Below are positions 1 through 10,538 of a stretch of DNA of 64,000 bases, piece by piece. Below the pieces are notes generated by a model that saw nothing but the letters and a program-made list of their open reading frames with translations, was not told the origin of the DNA and did no database searches. The stretch is from assembly GCF_003269035.1 (NCBI RefSeq), contig NZ_QLTK01000034.1:1-64000 (forward strand). The letters are read 5' to 3'. Numbering within the stretch: position 1 is the stretch's first letter; every line of letters starts with the position of its first letter. The stretch comes from Paraburkholderia bryophila. Lineage in GTDB: Bacteria > Pseudomonadota > Gammaproteobacteria > Burkholderiales > Burkholderiaceae. Position numbers and translations under genes: made by a program.

Positions 1-45
1 CTGAGAGGCCACAGTACGTTTCTTTTTCATGATCGGCATATCCAT
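1..45 (-). CDS. 5' end of a gene running off the left edge
   Basis: A minus-strand reading frame opens at ATG 45-43 and is still open at base 1. It gives about 15 residues, including a short Lys-rich run (MKKKR) from an alternative ATG at position 30. An AAGGA ribosome-binding match lies about nine bases upstream. Too little is present to name a family. It would read leftward like the tautomerase gene at 284-535. Confidence 0.35.
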   Translation of the reverse strand, partial: MDMPIMKKKRTVASQ

Positions 46-283
46 GATATTCATCCTTCATGATATGCCTCGCCCACAAAATCACGGATAGGTCCTGAGA
101 ACCCCTTTAGGCCCTGAAAAAAGCCATAAACTCGTCTGGAACGCGTTGGAGAGGCTCGCAGTCTCGTCGTCCCATTGATGGCCGCAAAGGCAACCAAACG
201 CACTGCGGCGGTCAGCAATCATGCGTCGCATTGCAATCTCCTCGGGTTTCCACACAGCCTGGGTCGAGCGCGGTCATTCGATG

Positions 284-535
284 TCAGTCCGAAATCGCCT
301 CTCCCACGGTCGTTTTCGGGAATCTTGCCGCGATCATTTCGGGCGTCGGCATGACCCCTCCGATACTCCATTGTGACGGTGCATGCTCATCGATCCGCAC
401 CCACACTGAAGAGCGAAACGATGGATCACCGCGCCCTTCGATTTCGACCATCAAATCAGTGATGCGTCTGAGCATCTCCGATTTCTGATCGCTAGAAAGG
501 ATGCCGTCGACCGTCTGAACGTGAACAAAAGGCAT
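284..535 (-). CDS. 4-oxalocrotonate tautomerase family protein
   Basis: An 83-residue protein beginning Met-Pro, so that Pro becomes the N-terminal catalytic base once Met is removed, as in the 4-oxalocrotonate tautomerase superfamily. The opening (MPFVHVQTVDG) and the following amphipathic helix fit a single beta-alpha-beta unit. Family members isomerise small keto-enol acids in the cytoplasm and usually assemble as oligomers; the substrate here is unknown. It diverges from an HxlR regulator starting at 609, with a strong palindrome between the two genes, so it is probably the regulator's target. Confidence 0.8.
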   Translation of the reverse strand: MPFVHVQTVDGILSSDQKSEMLRRITDLMVEIEGRGDPSFRSSVWVRIDEHAPSQWSIGGVMPTPEMIAARFPKTTVGEAISD

Positions 536-563
536 AACGTCTCTCCAAAAAATGAGGTAACCT

Positions 564-590
564 ATCTGAGTCTGATATTCAGACTCAGAT
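564..590. promoter_or_regulatory. Palindromic operator between tautomerase and HxlR genes
   Basis: Two perfect 12-bp arms (ATCTGAGTCTGA and its complement) are separated by three bases. It is the only strong dyad in the 73-bp divergent spacer and sits just upstream of the HxlR start. HxlR proteins bind as dimers to such dyads, so binding by the adjacent regulator is the natural inference. Confidence 0.65.
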
Positions 591-608
591 TAGCATTGGG
601 GGTGAGGT

Positions 609-1088
609 GTGTCAAAGAAAGCGCCACCGGAATCGCAGATCCGGCGTAATCGTCCGCTCGTTCCAGTGAGCGAATGCGGGTTAGCGCATACGGCCAATGT
701 GCTGGGCGATCGTTGGGCATTGTTGATTCTGCGTGAAGCGTTTTACGGCGTGACGCGCTTCGATGCGATACGCGAAGATATCGGAGCATCAAAACATGCT
801 CTGAGTAGTCGGCTCGAGTTACTGACCAACGCAGGCATTCTGATCGCGCGGCCTTATCGGGAGCCGGGAGCGCGCGAACGTAACGAATATGTGCTCACGG
901 AAAAGGGCCGCGGTCTTGGTCCCGCATTGCTTATGCTGCTGGACTGGGGGCAAACTTATCTGCAGCCATCGGGACGGCGCGTGTCCCTCGTCGAGCGATC
1001 TTCAGGTCAAACGGTGAAAAATGCGTTCGTTACTGAAGACGGTCGTACGGTTGCGCAAGCCGATATCGCCTTGCAAATTTGCTCATAG
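609..1088 (+). CDS. HxlR-family transcriptional regulator
   Basis: A 159-residue winged-helix protein. The HxlR core runs from about residue 20 to 110: a Cys in the CGLAHTANVLGDRW segment, then FYGVTRFDAI, a recognition helix around SKHALSSRLELL, and the wing ending in YVLTEKGRGL. The start is GTG at 609, supported by a purine-rich GGGGGTGAGG just upstream. Many members sense electrophiles or oxidants through the N-terminal Cys; that is family knowledge. It is divergent from the tautomerase gene and probably controls it. Confidence 0.88.
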   Translation: MSKKAPPESQIRRNRPLVPVSECGLAHTANVLGDRWALLILREAFYGVTRFDAIREDIGASKHALSSRLELLTNAGILIARPYREPGARERNEYVLTEKGRGLGPALLMLLDWGQTYLQPSGRRVSLVERSSGQTVKNAFVTEDGRTVAQADIALQICS

Positions 1089-1133
1089 GCGCGCGGTTCG
1101 AGTGGCCGTTACATGCGAAATTCCAACCCATAC

Positions 1134-1703
1134 CTACCAGGAATCTCGCAGTAGATGAGGCCACTCCCGCAGCCAACGCTCGGTCTTCGCGGCGTACACA
1201 TCGGGTATGGGTAACAGTTTGTTCGGTCTCAGGCGTCCGTCGAAAAGGTCCTGCAAACCAAACGGCGCGTAAATCTCATCGCCCTCTTCGTGGCGCCGGA
1301 TACCCACTGCAACGGTCGCACACGGAAATCGATCGATGCCGTCCGATGCACGGCTTACAGCGCCGAACGGAGTGCCGAATTTGGTTGGATACCACAATGG
1401 CACGCGGGCCTGGTTGCGAATTTGCACTTCGACAGGAATATCCGCAAACAGGCGCCCGGTTTTTTCAATCACGGCGTCTTCCGCCGCCCAAGACGTGTCG
1501 GGATCGTAGTAGAAGAGATCGTAGTCCCGGATGCCAGAATGAACGTCACGACCGGAGGCCAGATTCCATATCGACTGTGCGATGCAACCGGCGGTGAGCC
1601 ACCAGTCTGCAAGACCGAGATGTGATGCTCGATCCAGAATCAGCTTGTTCCATTGATTCCTTTGTGCGAGTTGTACGAGATCCTGCTCCAGGGTTTGGCT
1701 CAT
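1134..1703 (-). CDS. Nucleotidyltransferase-family protein (COG3575/PF06042 type)
   Basis: A 189-residue product starting at ATG 1703 (MSQTLEQDLVQL). The order of conserved blocks fits the NTP_transf_6 family: LGLADWWLTAGCIAQSIWN, an acidic DYDLFYYDPDTSW segment supplying the metal-binding Asp residues, then a central VEVQIRNQARVPLWY. Members are stand-alone nucleotidyltransferase-fold proteins without a settled biochemical role. The frame stays open upstream to 2024, but homology-like sequence begins near the chosen start. It runs back to back with the HAD gene at 2024. Confidence 0.8.
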   Translation of the reverse strand: MSQTLEQDLVQLAQRNQWNKLILDRASHLGLADWWLTAGCIAQSIWNLASGRDVHSGIRDYDLFYYDPDTSWAAEDAVIEKTGRLFADIPVEVQIRNQARVPLWYPTKFGTPFGAVSRASDGIDRFPCATVAVGIRRHEEGDEIYAPFGLQDLFDGRLRPNKLLPIPDVYAAKTERWLREWPHLLRDSW

Positions 1704-2023
1704 TCGGTCGTGGGCATCATAGGGTAATCGCAGGGGAAGAGAATATCGTGCGCGGGGCCATTCGTCAGAGTTGGGCAAAGGGTTGTCTGCCCGCTGCGGG
1801 AAAAACGGATCGTTTCCAGTGGGTGGCGTGGTATCGATTGCAGCTTTGCGAGCATAGGACCGTAATCGACTGAGGCTGTTCGCCACTGCTGTCCAGATTC
1901 GCGGGTCGGAAACTGTACCTGTCGCTCTCACAGACCCATGGCGCACAATAGGAGCCTCAGCCGTGCCGACGCGCATCGCCCTACGGTACTCTAACGTTCG
2001 CCCCTGGAAGGCAAACCAGCTCA
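1704..2023. other. 320-bp spacer, no clear gene
   Basis: This lies between the starts of the nucleotidyltransferase-family gene and the HAD gene. The minus-strand frame of the former remains open through it, but the translation is Arg-rich and resembles no domain. It should hold both divergent promoters; no clear hairpin or operator was seen. Confidence 0.5.
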
Positions 2024-2638
2024 ATGACAGCGGTTATTTCTCTGGTCCTGTTTGACATGGACGACGTCCTGTCTCATTACGACCGTTCGGCACGGGTCAA
2101 TCACCTCTCGGCGCTATCGGGTCAAGCGCCCGAGACTGTGCATCAAGCGATTTGGGGCTCTGGCCTGGAAGATCGGGCAGACGCAGGCTGTATAAGCGAT
2201 GAAGCGTATCTGAAGACAATGGGAGACCTACTAGGTTGCCGCATCTCGCGCGAAGATTGGCTAGTCTCTCGCCGCGCCTCGATATCGCCCAACATGGAAG
2301 TCCTGGCGCTCGCTACGGCTCTTGCAGTACGACACCGTGTAGCGGTTCTGACAAACAATTGTCGGATGGTGTCTGACCACATCCAATTCCTTAACCCCGC
2401 GGTAGCTGAACTTTTCGGCCACCGGATCTACTCGTCCGCATCGTTAGGCGCAGCAAAGCCGGCTGCTGCTGTCTACCTTCGCTGTCTTGATCGCCTCGGC
2501 GCAAGCGCGTCCGAGACGCTCTTTGTCGATGACCTCGAGACCAATGTGGCAGGCGCGATCAGCGCGGGTCTTCACGGACACGTGTTCACCGGGGCCGCCT
2601 CGCTATCCGCCGAATTGCGGCGGCTCGACTTGCTGTAG
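2024..2638 (+). CDS. HAD-superfamily hydrolase
   Basis: A 204-residue protein with the haloacid dehalogenase motifs in order: nucleophile motif DMDDV with Asp11 and Asp13, motif II LTNN near residue 107, motif III Lys in AAKPAAAVY, and motif IV LFVDDLETNV. The helical cap between motifs I and II is short, as in subfamily I phosphatases resembling YihX. These use Mg2+ and an Asp phospho-intermediate to hydrolyse small phosphate esters. The substrate cannot be told from sequence. It stands alone on the plus strand. Confidence 0.85.
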   Translation: MTAVISLVLFDMDDVLSHYDRSARVNHLSALSGQAPETVHQAIWGSGLEDRADAGCISDEAYLKTMGDLLGCRISREDWLVSRRASISPNMEVLALATALAVRHRVAVLTNNCRMVSDHIQFLNPAVAELFGHRIYSSASLGAAKPAAAVYLRCLDRLGASASETLFVDDLETNVAGAISAGLHGHVFTGAASLSAELRRLDLL

Positions 2639-2923
2639 CCGGCAACGAGGAAAACTGCAATTACTCGACGGCCTCATTGGATACCGAGTGGCTGCTCTGG
2701 AAAAATCCAACTGTCCTTACAGGTCTCGCCCAGCCGGTCGGCCTCGGGCAAAGGGCCACCGGTAGCCGCCTTTACCCGCTATGTTCGCCGGCCCACAGCC
2801 TGTACGCCATGGCCTGCCTTGCTTCGTGTCCAGTGGCTGCCGCAAAGCGCAAGCAGCTCAGAAAAGAAACAGCCCCGCACGTCCGGTCGGCTATCATGCG
2901 ACTCCTCTCCGAAGTAGCTCCTT

Positions 2924-4588
<1,665 letters not shown>

Positions 4589-4700
4589 AAAACCATCGGC
4601 CGAGATACCACCGGGCGCTGGCTCGACGTGAATGTTCCTAGTGCAGTCGCTGATCGGACTAACAACAGGCACCCGCCGCGCTACCTGGTAGTTGCTCAAG

Positions 4701-5100
4701 CTAGCGATGCGCGGATCGTCTCCGGCGATAGCTCGCCAGCACGACAGCGGTGGTCACCGGCCCGAACTTCGCTAGCGTGTCGATCGCCAGCTCCAGGTGG
4801 GTCATATCTTCGACCACGATCCGCACCATGAAACAGTCTTCCCGGGCGATACGGTGCGCCTCGATGATCGCAGGCATTGCGTCGAACGCACTCAGACAAT
4901 GGCTGATCTGGGCATGGCTGGTTCGAATCCGAACGAGCGCTGCATTGCCACGGCCTACGAGACCGGGATTGATCCGCGCCTCGTAACCTTAGATAACGCC
5001 TTGTTCTTAGAGCCGTTGCAGTGCCGGCCCCCTCCGCATCGGTCTTTCCGACATCGGTCGCGACCGGATTTTCCCAATTGCCGTTGAATCAGCTACCTTT
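4701..5100 (-). pseudogene. Broken Lrp/AsnC-family regulator
   Basis: Read on the minus strand from 4988 to the TAG at 4701-4703, the sequence encodes a convincing Lrp/AsnC ligand-binding (RAM) domain: GYEARINPGLVGRG, then a segment ending CFMVRIVVEDM, then FGPVTTAVVLASY. Directly upstream in the same frame the hallmark junction after the helix-turn-helix is still legible as QRL-stop-EQGVI-stop-GYEARI, with two in-frame TAA codons. Further upstream the DNA-binding domain is no longer readable and probably carries frameshifts. The gene is therefore dead; the outer limit near 5100 is approximate. Confidence 0.8.
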
Positions 5101-5389
5101 CCCCACTGTCGTTGTGTCAAGTTCCAACGACCCGTATGGAAGCCAGCACCATAAATGGTCCAGCTAAAAAATCGCAGATTACCATCCAAACCTGGCGGAA
5201 AAACTGCGTCGCCACGGTGGGATTGCTCCACAAGACCGTGAGTGAATCGTCGCCGAGTGTGCCAGTGATTGACCTGCCTCCAGATCGGGAGCGAGACGCC
5301 GTAACACGAATGCGCTCAATCCTGGGTGACATTCACGCTGGGATGGCTTCTCATCGGAGCCATTCCAGCGTAGCGAATGTAATCCCTCG
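5101..5389. other. Non-coding stretch beside the Lrp relic
   Basis: Short open frames exist on both strands but none has a ribosome-binding site or a recognisable domain. With the relic at 4701-5100 it forms about 800 bp without an intact gene between the ABC-F gene and the alpha/beta hydrolase gene. Confidence 0.5.
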
Positions 5390-6157
5390 TTACTTGCCCG
5401 AATTTTCCGCTGCCTGCTCAATCAGCTTCGCCACCTCCTTCGGGTGAGAGATGTACGCCACGTGGCTCGAATCAAGCTCGATTGTCTTGCTACCGGCACG
5501 CTTCGTCATGAACCGTTCGAGGTCGGGATTGATCGCGCGGTCAGCGGTTGCGACGACAGCCCAGCTCGGTTTGGTCTTCCAGGCGGGCGTCGAGATAGGT
5601 GCGCCAAACGACGCGGCTGCCGGCATGACCTGGGAGACCGACATGAACCGGGCTTCAGCGGCGGGAACGTCGGCGGCGAAATCGGTGCGGAAGCTTGCCT
5701 GATCCAGATAGAGATAGCCGTCGGCGGTCGCCTTGATTGCCGTGGATGCCCCCGGCATTTTCTTGGCCAGATCCATTGCACTTTCGCCTGCATCAGGCTG
5801 GAAGGCCGCAACATAAACCAGTCCCGCGACCTTTTCGTTGTTACCTGCTTCCGTGATCACGGCGCCGCCATAGCTGTGGCCAACCAGGATGCTCGGGCCA
5901 CCTTGCGCGTCGACGACACGGTTTGTTGCCTTGACGTCGTCGGCGAACGACGTTTCCGGTTCCTGAACGACGGACACGTTATAGCCATCGCGCGTCAGTA
6001 TCTTCGAAACGGCTTGCCAGCCTGAGCCATCGGCGAAGTAGCCGTGAACGAGTACAACATTCTTTACCGGCGCTGCCGTGGCGGCTGTAGCGCCGAATAC
6101 TGCAGCCGAAAGAGTGAGTGCGGCAAGGATACGGTTAAGGCGGAAAGTCACTTTCAT
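5390..6157 (-). CDS. Exported alpha/beta hydrolase
   Basis: A 255-residue protein starting at ATG 6157. A Sec signal peptide covers about residues 1-28, with a basic start, a hydrophobic core and an Ala-rich cleavage zone (ATAATAAP). The mature part is an alpha/beta hydrolase: the VHGYFADGSGW oxyanion region, nucleophile Ser95 in GHSYGG, and a late His in DSSHVAYISHP. It is a paralogue of the cytoplasmic protein at 8044-8724; both share the VAAFxPDxGES block. Periplasmic esterase activity is likely, with substrate unknown. A TetR relic lies just upstream. Confidence 0.87.
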   Translation of the reverse strand: MKVTFRLNRILAALTLSAAVFGATAATAAPVKNVVLVHGYFADGSGWQAVSKILTRDGYNVSVVQEPETSFADDVKATNRVVDAQGGPSILVGHSYGGAVITEAGNNEKVAGLVYVAAFQPDAGESAMDLAKKMPGASTAIKATADGYLYLDQASFRTDFAADVPAAEARFMSVSQVMPAAASFGAPISTPAWKTKPSWAVVATADRAINPDLERFMTKRAGSKTIELDSSHVAYISHPKEVAKLIEQAAENSGK

Positions 6158-6269
6158 TTTGGTTCTCAAGGTAATCTGGTTGAGTGCAGTCATGTTTGGC
6201 TGCAGGTTTTGAAGCACAGCTAGTGGCGAAACAACTCTGCCGGCGGAATTGTCGAAGCCGGGCAGCAAC

Positions 6270-6420
6270 TCCTCACAGGGTAAAGACAGCCGTTTCAGCT
6301 ACGCCGATGTCTCCGCTGCCATTGATATTCGCAAGGCAAGTATTCGCGATTACTTTCCTGCGAAGCATCGCCGACGGCATTTCTCGTTTTGCGTGGCCGG
6401 GCTTCTGAGAGCCACGCTTC
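6270..6420 (+). pseudogene. Fragment of a TetR-family DNA-binding domain
   Basis: The plus strand encodes FSYADVSAAIDIRKASIRDY followed by FPAK, the characteristic helix-turn-helix of TetR regulators. After it the sequence turns into unrelated residues and no ligand-binding domain follows. The N-terminal helix before it is also unrecognisable. It lies between the catalase and the exported hydrolase, suggesting a lost regulator of one of them. Limits are approximate. Confidence 0.65.
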
Positions 6421-6432
6421 GAGCAAGCAAGA

Positions 6433-7917
6433 TTACTTCGACGTCTCTGGTTCGGATCTCACACTGGTCGTCACCGACGCATCAAGGCTTTCAACCGCGT
6501 GGCGTACGCCCGCCCCATATGCCGGGTCTGCTCTGCCGCAGTTTTCAATGTGCAGGTCTCTGACTGCATGGGAAACGCCATGCATGGCACGCGCGGTGTT
6601 CTCGAACAACACCTGACGCTGCGCCTCCGACATAAGGCGAAACAGGTCTCCAGGTTGTGAGAAGTAATCGTCGTCGACACGGTGATTCCAATGATCCGCC
6701 GCACCCTCGATAGAGAGCGGAGGTTCGCTGAAGTCAGGCTGATCCAGCCACGCGCCCTTCGTGTTGGGGTTATAGGGCGTCGTCCCACCTTGGTTCCCAT
6801 CGACACGCATCACGCCGTCGCGGTGATAGCTGTTGTAGTGGCGAGCGCCGCGCGGTGCATTAACCGGAATCTGGTGATGATTGACGGAGAGCCGGTATCG
6901 CTGCGCGTCACCATAAGAAAACAGTCGGCCCTGCAACATCTTGTCCGGTGAGAAGCTGATCCCAGGGACTACGTTCGCCGGGTTAAAAGCGGCCTGTTCG
7001 ACATCGGCAAACCAGTTTTCGGCGTTGCGATTGAGTTCAAAAAAACCAACCTCAAAGAGCGGATAGTCCTTTTTCGACCAGACCTTGGTCAGATCGAACG
7101 GGTTCACTTTGCAGGTCGCGGCTTCCTTCTCCGGCATGATCTGGAAATACAAAGTCCAGCGCGGAAATTCTCCCTTTTCTATTGATTCGTACAGGTCCCG
7201 ATGATGACTTTCGCGGTCGGACCCAACCAGTTCCACGGCCTGCGCGTCGGTCATGTTCTCAATGCCCTGCTGCGTGTGCATGTGAAACTTTACCCAGAAA
7301 CGCTCGCCAGCCGCGTTGATGAGGCTGAACGTGTGGCTACCGAACCCGTGCATATTCCTGAACGTCCGAGGAATGCCTCGATCGCTCATCACGATGGTGA
7401 TCTGGTGAAGTGCCTCAGGCAACTGGGTCCAGAAGTCCCAATTACTCTCCGCGCTGCGCAGCCCCGTTCTCGGGTCACGCTTGATTGCGTGGTTGAGGTC
7501 CGGAAACTTCAGGGGATCGCGCAAAAAGAACACTGGCGTGTTATTGCCGACCAGATCCCAGTTACCTTCTTCGGTATAAAACTTGAGCGCGAATCCGCGG
7601 ATGTCACGCTCTGCGTCCGCCGCGCCTCGCTCTCCAGCGACCGTCGAGAAGCGCGCAAACATCTCCGTTGTTTTTCCGACTTCGGAGAAAATTTTGGCTC
7701 GGGTGTAGGCAGTGACGTCGTGCGTGACCGTGAACGTACCGAAGGCGCCGGACCCTTTGGCATGCATACGACGCTCGGGAATGACTTCACGGTCAAAGTG
7801 GGCCAGCTTCTCGAGAAACCATACGTCCTGAAGCAACGCGGGTCCACGCGGGCCGGCCGATTGCGTGTTCTGATTGTCAGGTACCGGGGCTCCAAACGCC
7901 GTCGTCAATTTGCTCAT
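6433..7917 (-). CDS. Monofunctional haem catalase
   Basis: A 494-residue small-subunit catalase that converts hydrogen peroxide to water and oxygen. The active-site His52 lies in RMHAKGSGAFG, the distal Asn at about 125 in GNNTPVFF, and the haem ligand Tyr335 in RLFSYGDAQRYR. The length fits clade 3 enzymes and lacks the C-terminal flavodoxin-like domain of large catalases. There is no signal peptide. It follows the cytoplasmic hydrolase gene (8044-8724) by 126 bp on the same strand and may be co-transcribed with it. Confidence 0.96.
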   Translation of the reverse strand: MSKLTTAFGAPVPDNQNTQSAGPRGPALLQDVWFLEKLAHFDREVIPERRMHAKGSGAFGTFTVTHDVTAYTRAKIFSEVGKTTEMFARFSTVAGERGAADAERDIRGFALKFYTEEGNWDLVGNNTPVFFLRDPLKFPDLNHAIKRDPRTGLRSAESNWDFWTQLPEALHQITIVMSDRGIPRTFRNMHGFGSHTFSLINAAGERFWVKFHMHTQQGIENMTDAQAVELVGSDRESHHRDLYESIEKGEFPRWTLYFQIMPEKEAATCKVNPFDLTKVWSKKDYPLFEVGFFELNRNAENWFADVEQAAFNPANVVPGISFSPDKMLQGRLFSYGDAQRYRLSVNHHQIPVNAPRGARHYNSYHRDGVMRVDGNQGGTTPYNPNTKGAWLDQPDFSEPPLSIEGAADHWNHRVDDDYFSQPGDLFRLMSEAQRQVLFENTARAMHGVSHAVRDLHIENCGRADPAYGAGVRHAVESLDASVTTSVRSEPETSK

Positions 7918-8043
7918 GGCTTTCTCTGTGGGATGTCGGAAGGGAGTTGAGTGCGGAGTGAGAAAAATGCGTCAGAGAATGCCGGCGTGCGATGGGTTAT
8001 TTCTTCAGCCACCTGCGCGCCGACTCGCTCTATTGGGCGGTGC

Positions 8044-8724
8044 CTATTTAGCCGCTGCGAGGATCGCGTCGCTTACCTTTGCCGCGTGAGAGAGCATGAC
8101 AAGGTGGCTGGACGCTACCGACGTTTTTTGCGATTTCGCCCTGTCTGCCATTCTATGTTGCAACGATGGTTGAATCGCTCCATCCTGTTCGGCCACGACA
8201 TACCAGGATGGCTTCGACTTCCAAGCGGGTGCCGAGACGACGTCTCCCAATGCCTTTGCTGCCGTCGCACCCTGTGTGACGAAGACCACCAATCGTTCAT
8301 CTTCCGGCAGGTCCTGACCGAAGCTCTCATCGATGCCGGTTCGCGTGAGCTTGAGAAAGCCTTGTGAATCGGGCCGAATCTCCGCACCGAGTGGCGCCGG
8401 ATCAGCGCTGGCGCCGAGTGCACCTGCCGACTCGCCTTCGTCAGGTGCAAAGGCGGCGACAAATACCAGACTTTGCACCTTGCTGTCATTGCCCGTCGCA
8501 GTCGCAACGACGCCACCATAAGAGTGACCGACCAGCACCACCGGCCCCTCAATCAACGCGAGCGCCCGTTTGACTGCAGCGGCGTCGTCCTCCAGCGAGG
8601 TCAACGGCAATTGCACGGCGACGCTGGATAATCCGCCTGCATGCAGGAGCGGAATGACTTTGGACCAGCATCCAGCATTTGCCCATGCTCCATGGACGAG
8701 TACGGCAGTTACAGATTGACTCAT
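8044..8724 (-). CDS. Cytoplasmic alpha/beta hydrolase
   Basis: A 226-residue alpha/beta hydrolase without a signal peptide. It has an early VHGAWANAGCW loop, nucleophile Ser68 in GHSYGG, the block VFVAAFAPDEGES and a C-terminal SSHLVMLSH carrying the catalytic His. It is the close paralogue of the exported protein at 5390-6157, on the other side of the catalase. The likely role is hydrolysis of a small ester or lactone. The AraC regulator reading away at 9504 is the nearest intact regulator. Confidence 0.86.
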   Translation of the reverse strand: MSQSVTAVLVHGAWANAGCWSKVIPLLHAGGLSSVAVQLPLTSLEDDAAAVKRALALIEGPVVLVGHSYGGVVATATGNDSKVQSLVFVAAFAPDEGESAGALGASADPAPLGAEIRPDSQGFLKLTRTGIDESFGQDLPEDERLVVFVTQGATAAKALGDVVSAPAWKSKPSWYVVAEQDGAIQPSLQHRMADRAKSQKTSVASSHLVMLSHAAKVSDAILAAAK

Positions 8725-9503
8725 GGTTGCTTCCTTAATGAACGTTGTCCGACATACAATTGAGAGAAGACGCGGGATTGAAACGGCACGACAGAGGCAC
8801 TTCTGAAGCAGACAATCAGGATCGCCAGGCTGACTGACGACAACGCTGCAAAAGGTGCCTGCATGAAGATAAGGCTCCTGTCTGCAATCACGTGGGCTTT
8901 AAGAAAGGGTATAACCTGCTCGCGGACCAGTTCGGTAATTGCACTGCCAGGCGCGCTGTCCGGAACCGCGATGCCATCCATACCCCTCGCTTCTTCTCCA
9001 CCATGACGAAAAAACTTCAAGGCATCGAGCGAATGGTGATTCAGGCAGGCAAGCCCGCGTTGCAAGTCACGGCTCTTATGTACTCTTTATTTTGTGTTTC
9101 AGATTACGGTCGGATAACAGCAGCGTGGAGTTCGTCGGACTGCTCGGGCGCCGGGAGAATAGCCGCGCCGTATGTCAGCCCTGTGTTATGAGCGAGTTCT
9201 ATACGCCGAACGCGAATGGTGTTCATGCAACTGGTAGTACTGGCTCACTTGACTTCGCATCGTGCTCGTAGTGTAACGGAGCGATAACGCCGCGCCATGG
9301 CTGTGCCGCCTCACTACATTCTTTATTCTCTTTGACGAAAGTTTGACCTGGGTCGCGCAGAAATTTGACTTCGTCTATCATCACGAAGCGTTGGGCGGCA
9401 GCACGAAGAAACGGACGGTACATTCCGCTGTCGGGATGACTATTCTGCCGAGCGCGCAGAGGGTCTGAGTCTCTCTACAGCTTTTCGAAAGGGGTGCACG
9501 CGC
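8725..9503. other. 779-bp stretch with no supportable gene
   Basis: Open frames of up to about 110 codons exist on both strands, but none shows a domain, a convincing ribosome-binding site or a codon pattern like the neighbours. The base composition is less G/C-biased than in the flanking genes, suggesting decayed or regulatory DNA. The promoters of the hydrolase (minus) and AraC gene (plus) must lie here. Confidence 0.5.
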
Positions 9504-10484
9504 ATGAACAGTACAACGATGAGCAAAGCCCCCGTCATTATTGCCACTGACCGCGTGCCGCCGAACGCGAGGCTGGCCTTCTGGCAAAGCGGGGTCGCGA
9601 ATCTTTTGACTCATCTGGAGTGTTCGAGCGCGATAGATGAAGACTTCTCAGGATCGCTTACCGCCCATCTTTCGACGCCAATCAACCTGATTGAAATCGT
9701 AGCGACGTCGCATACCATAGCTCGGGTCAAGCCAAAAATCTCACAGGTTGGTGAAGAACAGGTATTCGTCTGCATACAGATGACCGGAGAGGCGATCGTC
9801 GAACAGGACAACCGGCGCAATGTTCTTAGGCCAGGCGACATCACCTTGCTGGATACATCGAAAACATTCCGCGCTGAATTTCCCGAGCCGAAATCCCAGC
9901 TGGTTTTGCAGATCCCAAGAACCCTTGTACGCAAGCAGATCGGCTCCATCGAAAATCATACGGCGACCGTCGTCTCGACGGACAGTCCGCTGGGCGCCAT
10001 GACGAAGAATTTTGTCGGCTCGCTGGCGCAGAACTTTGAAAGCTTCAGCACCGATGTCGCGCAACGGCTGACCGAACAGGCAATAGACATGGCGTTGATG
10101 GCGTTCATGTCGCGACCGGATGACAAATCTCCAGGAGCGGCAGGGAACACCGTCACGAGGACGATGCTTGCCTACCGTGGTCGAGCCTTTATTGAAACGA
10201 ACCTGCGGGATCATTCACTGACGCCCGCGGATGTCGCCGAGCATCTGGGAATCTCGAAGCGATACCTGAGTTCGGTTTTCGCCAGTGACGGTCAGTCGGT
10301 CGAGAAGTACATCTGGGAGCGAAGATTGGCCAGGTGTGCGAGAGATCTCGAAGACCGGGGGCAGGTCAATCGCGCCATCGGGGATATCGCTTCCTCATGG
10401 GGTTTCAATAACCTGCCGCATTTCAGTCAGTCATTCAAAGCGGCTTTCGGCATAACGCCTCGTGAGTTTCGAAAGGCCGCATAG
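9504..10484 (+). CDS. AraC-family transcriptional regulator
   Basis: A 326-residue protein with an N-terminal AraC-like ligand-binding region (about 20-190) and a C-terminal double helix-turn-helix (about 215-322). The latter contains DVAEHLGISKRYLSSVFASDG and ends with the family's GFNNLPHFSQSFKAAFGITPREFR. An AAAGGGG ribosome-binding site precedes the start. It belongs to the one-component activator group with the AraC-binding-like domain. The hydrolase-catalase genes diverging to its left are plausible targets. Confidence 0.9.
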   Translation: MNSTTMSKAPVIIATDRVPPNARLAFWQSGVANLLTHLECSSAIDEDFSGSLTAHLSTPINLIEIVATSHTIARVKPKISQVGEEQVFVCIQMTGEAIVEQDNRRNVLRPGDITLLDTSKTFRAEFPEPKSQLVLQIPRTLVRKQIGSIENHTATVVSTDSPLGAMTKNFVGSLAQNFESFSTDVAQRLTEQAIDMALMAFMSRPDDKSPGAAGNTVTRTMLAYRGRAFIETNLRDHSLTPADVAEHLGISKRYLSSVFASDGQSVEKYIWERRLARCARDLEDRGQVNRAIGDIASSWGFNNLPHFSQSFKAAFGITPREFRKAA

Positions 10485-10538
10485 AGAGCTTTCCTCACGC
10501 CAGCATCGCGCATCTCAGCAAGCGCAGCCGGCCATGCG

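Noticed and set aside
8721..9065. 114-codon minus-strand frame upstream of the cytoplasmic hydrolase
   Set aside because: No ribosome-binding site or recognisable domain; it overlaps the hydrolase start.
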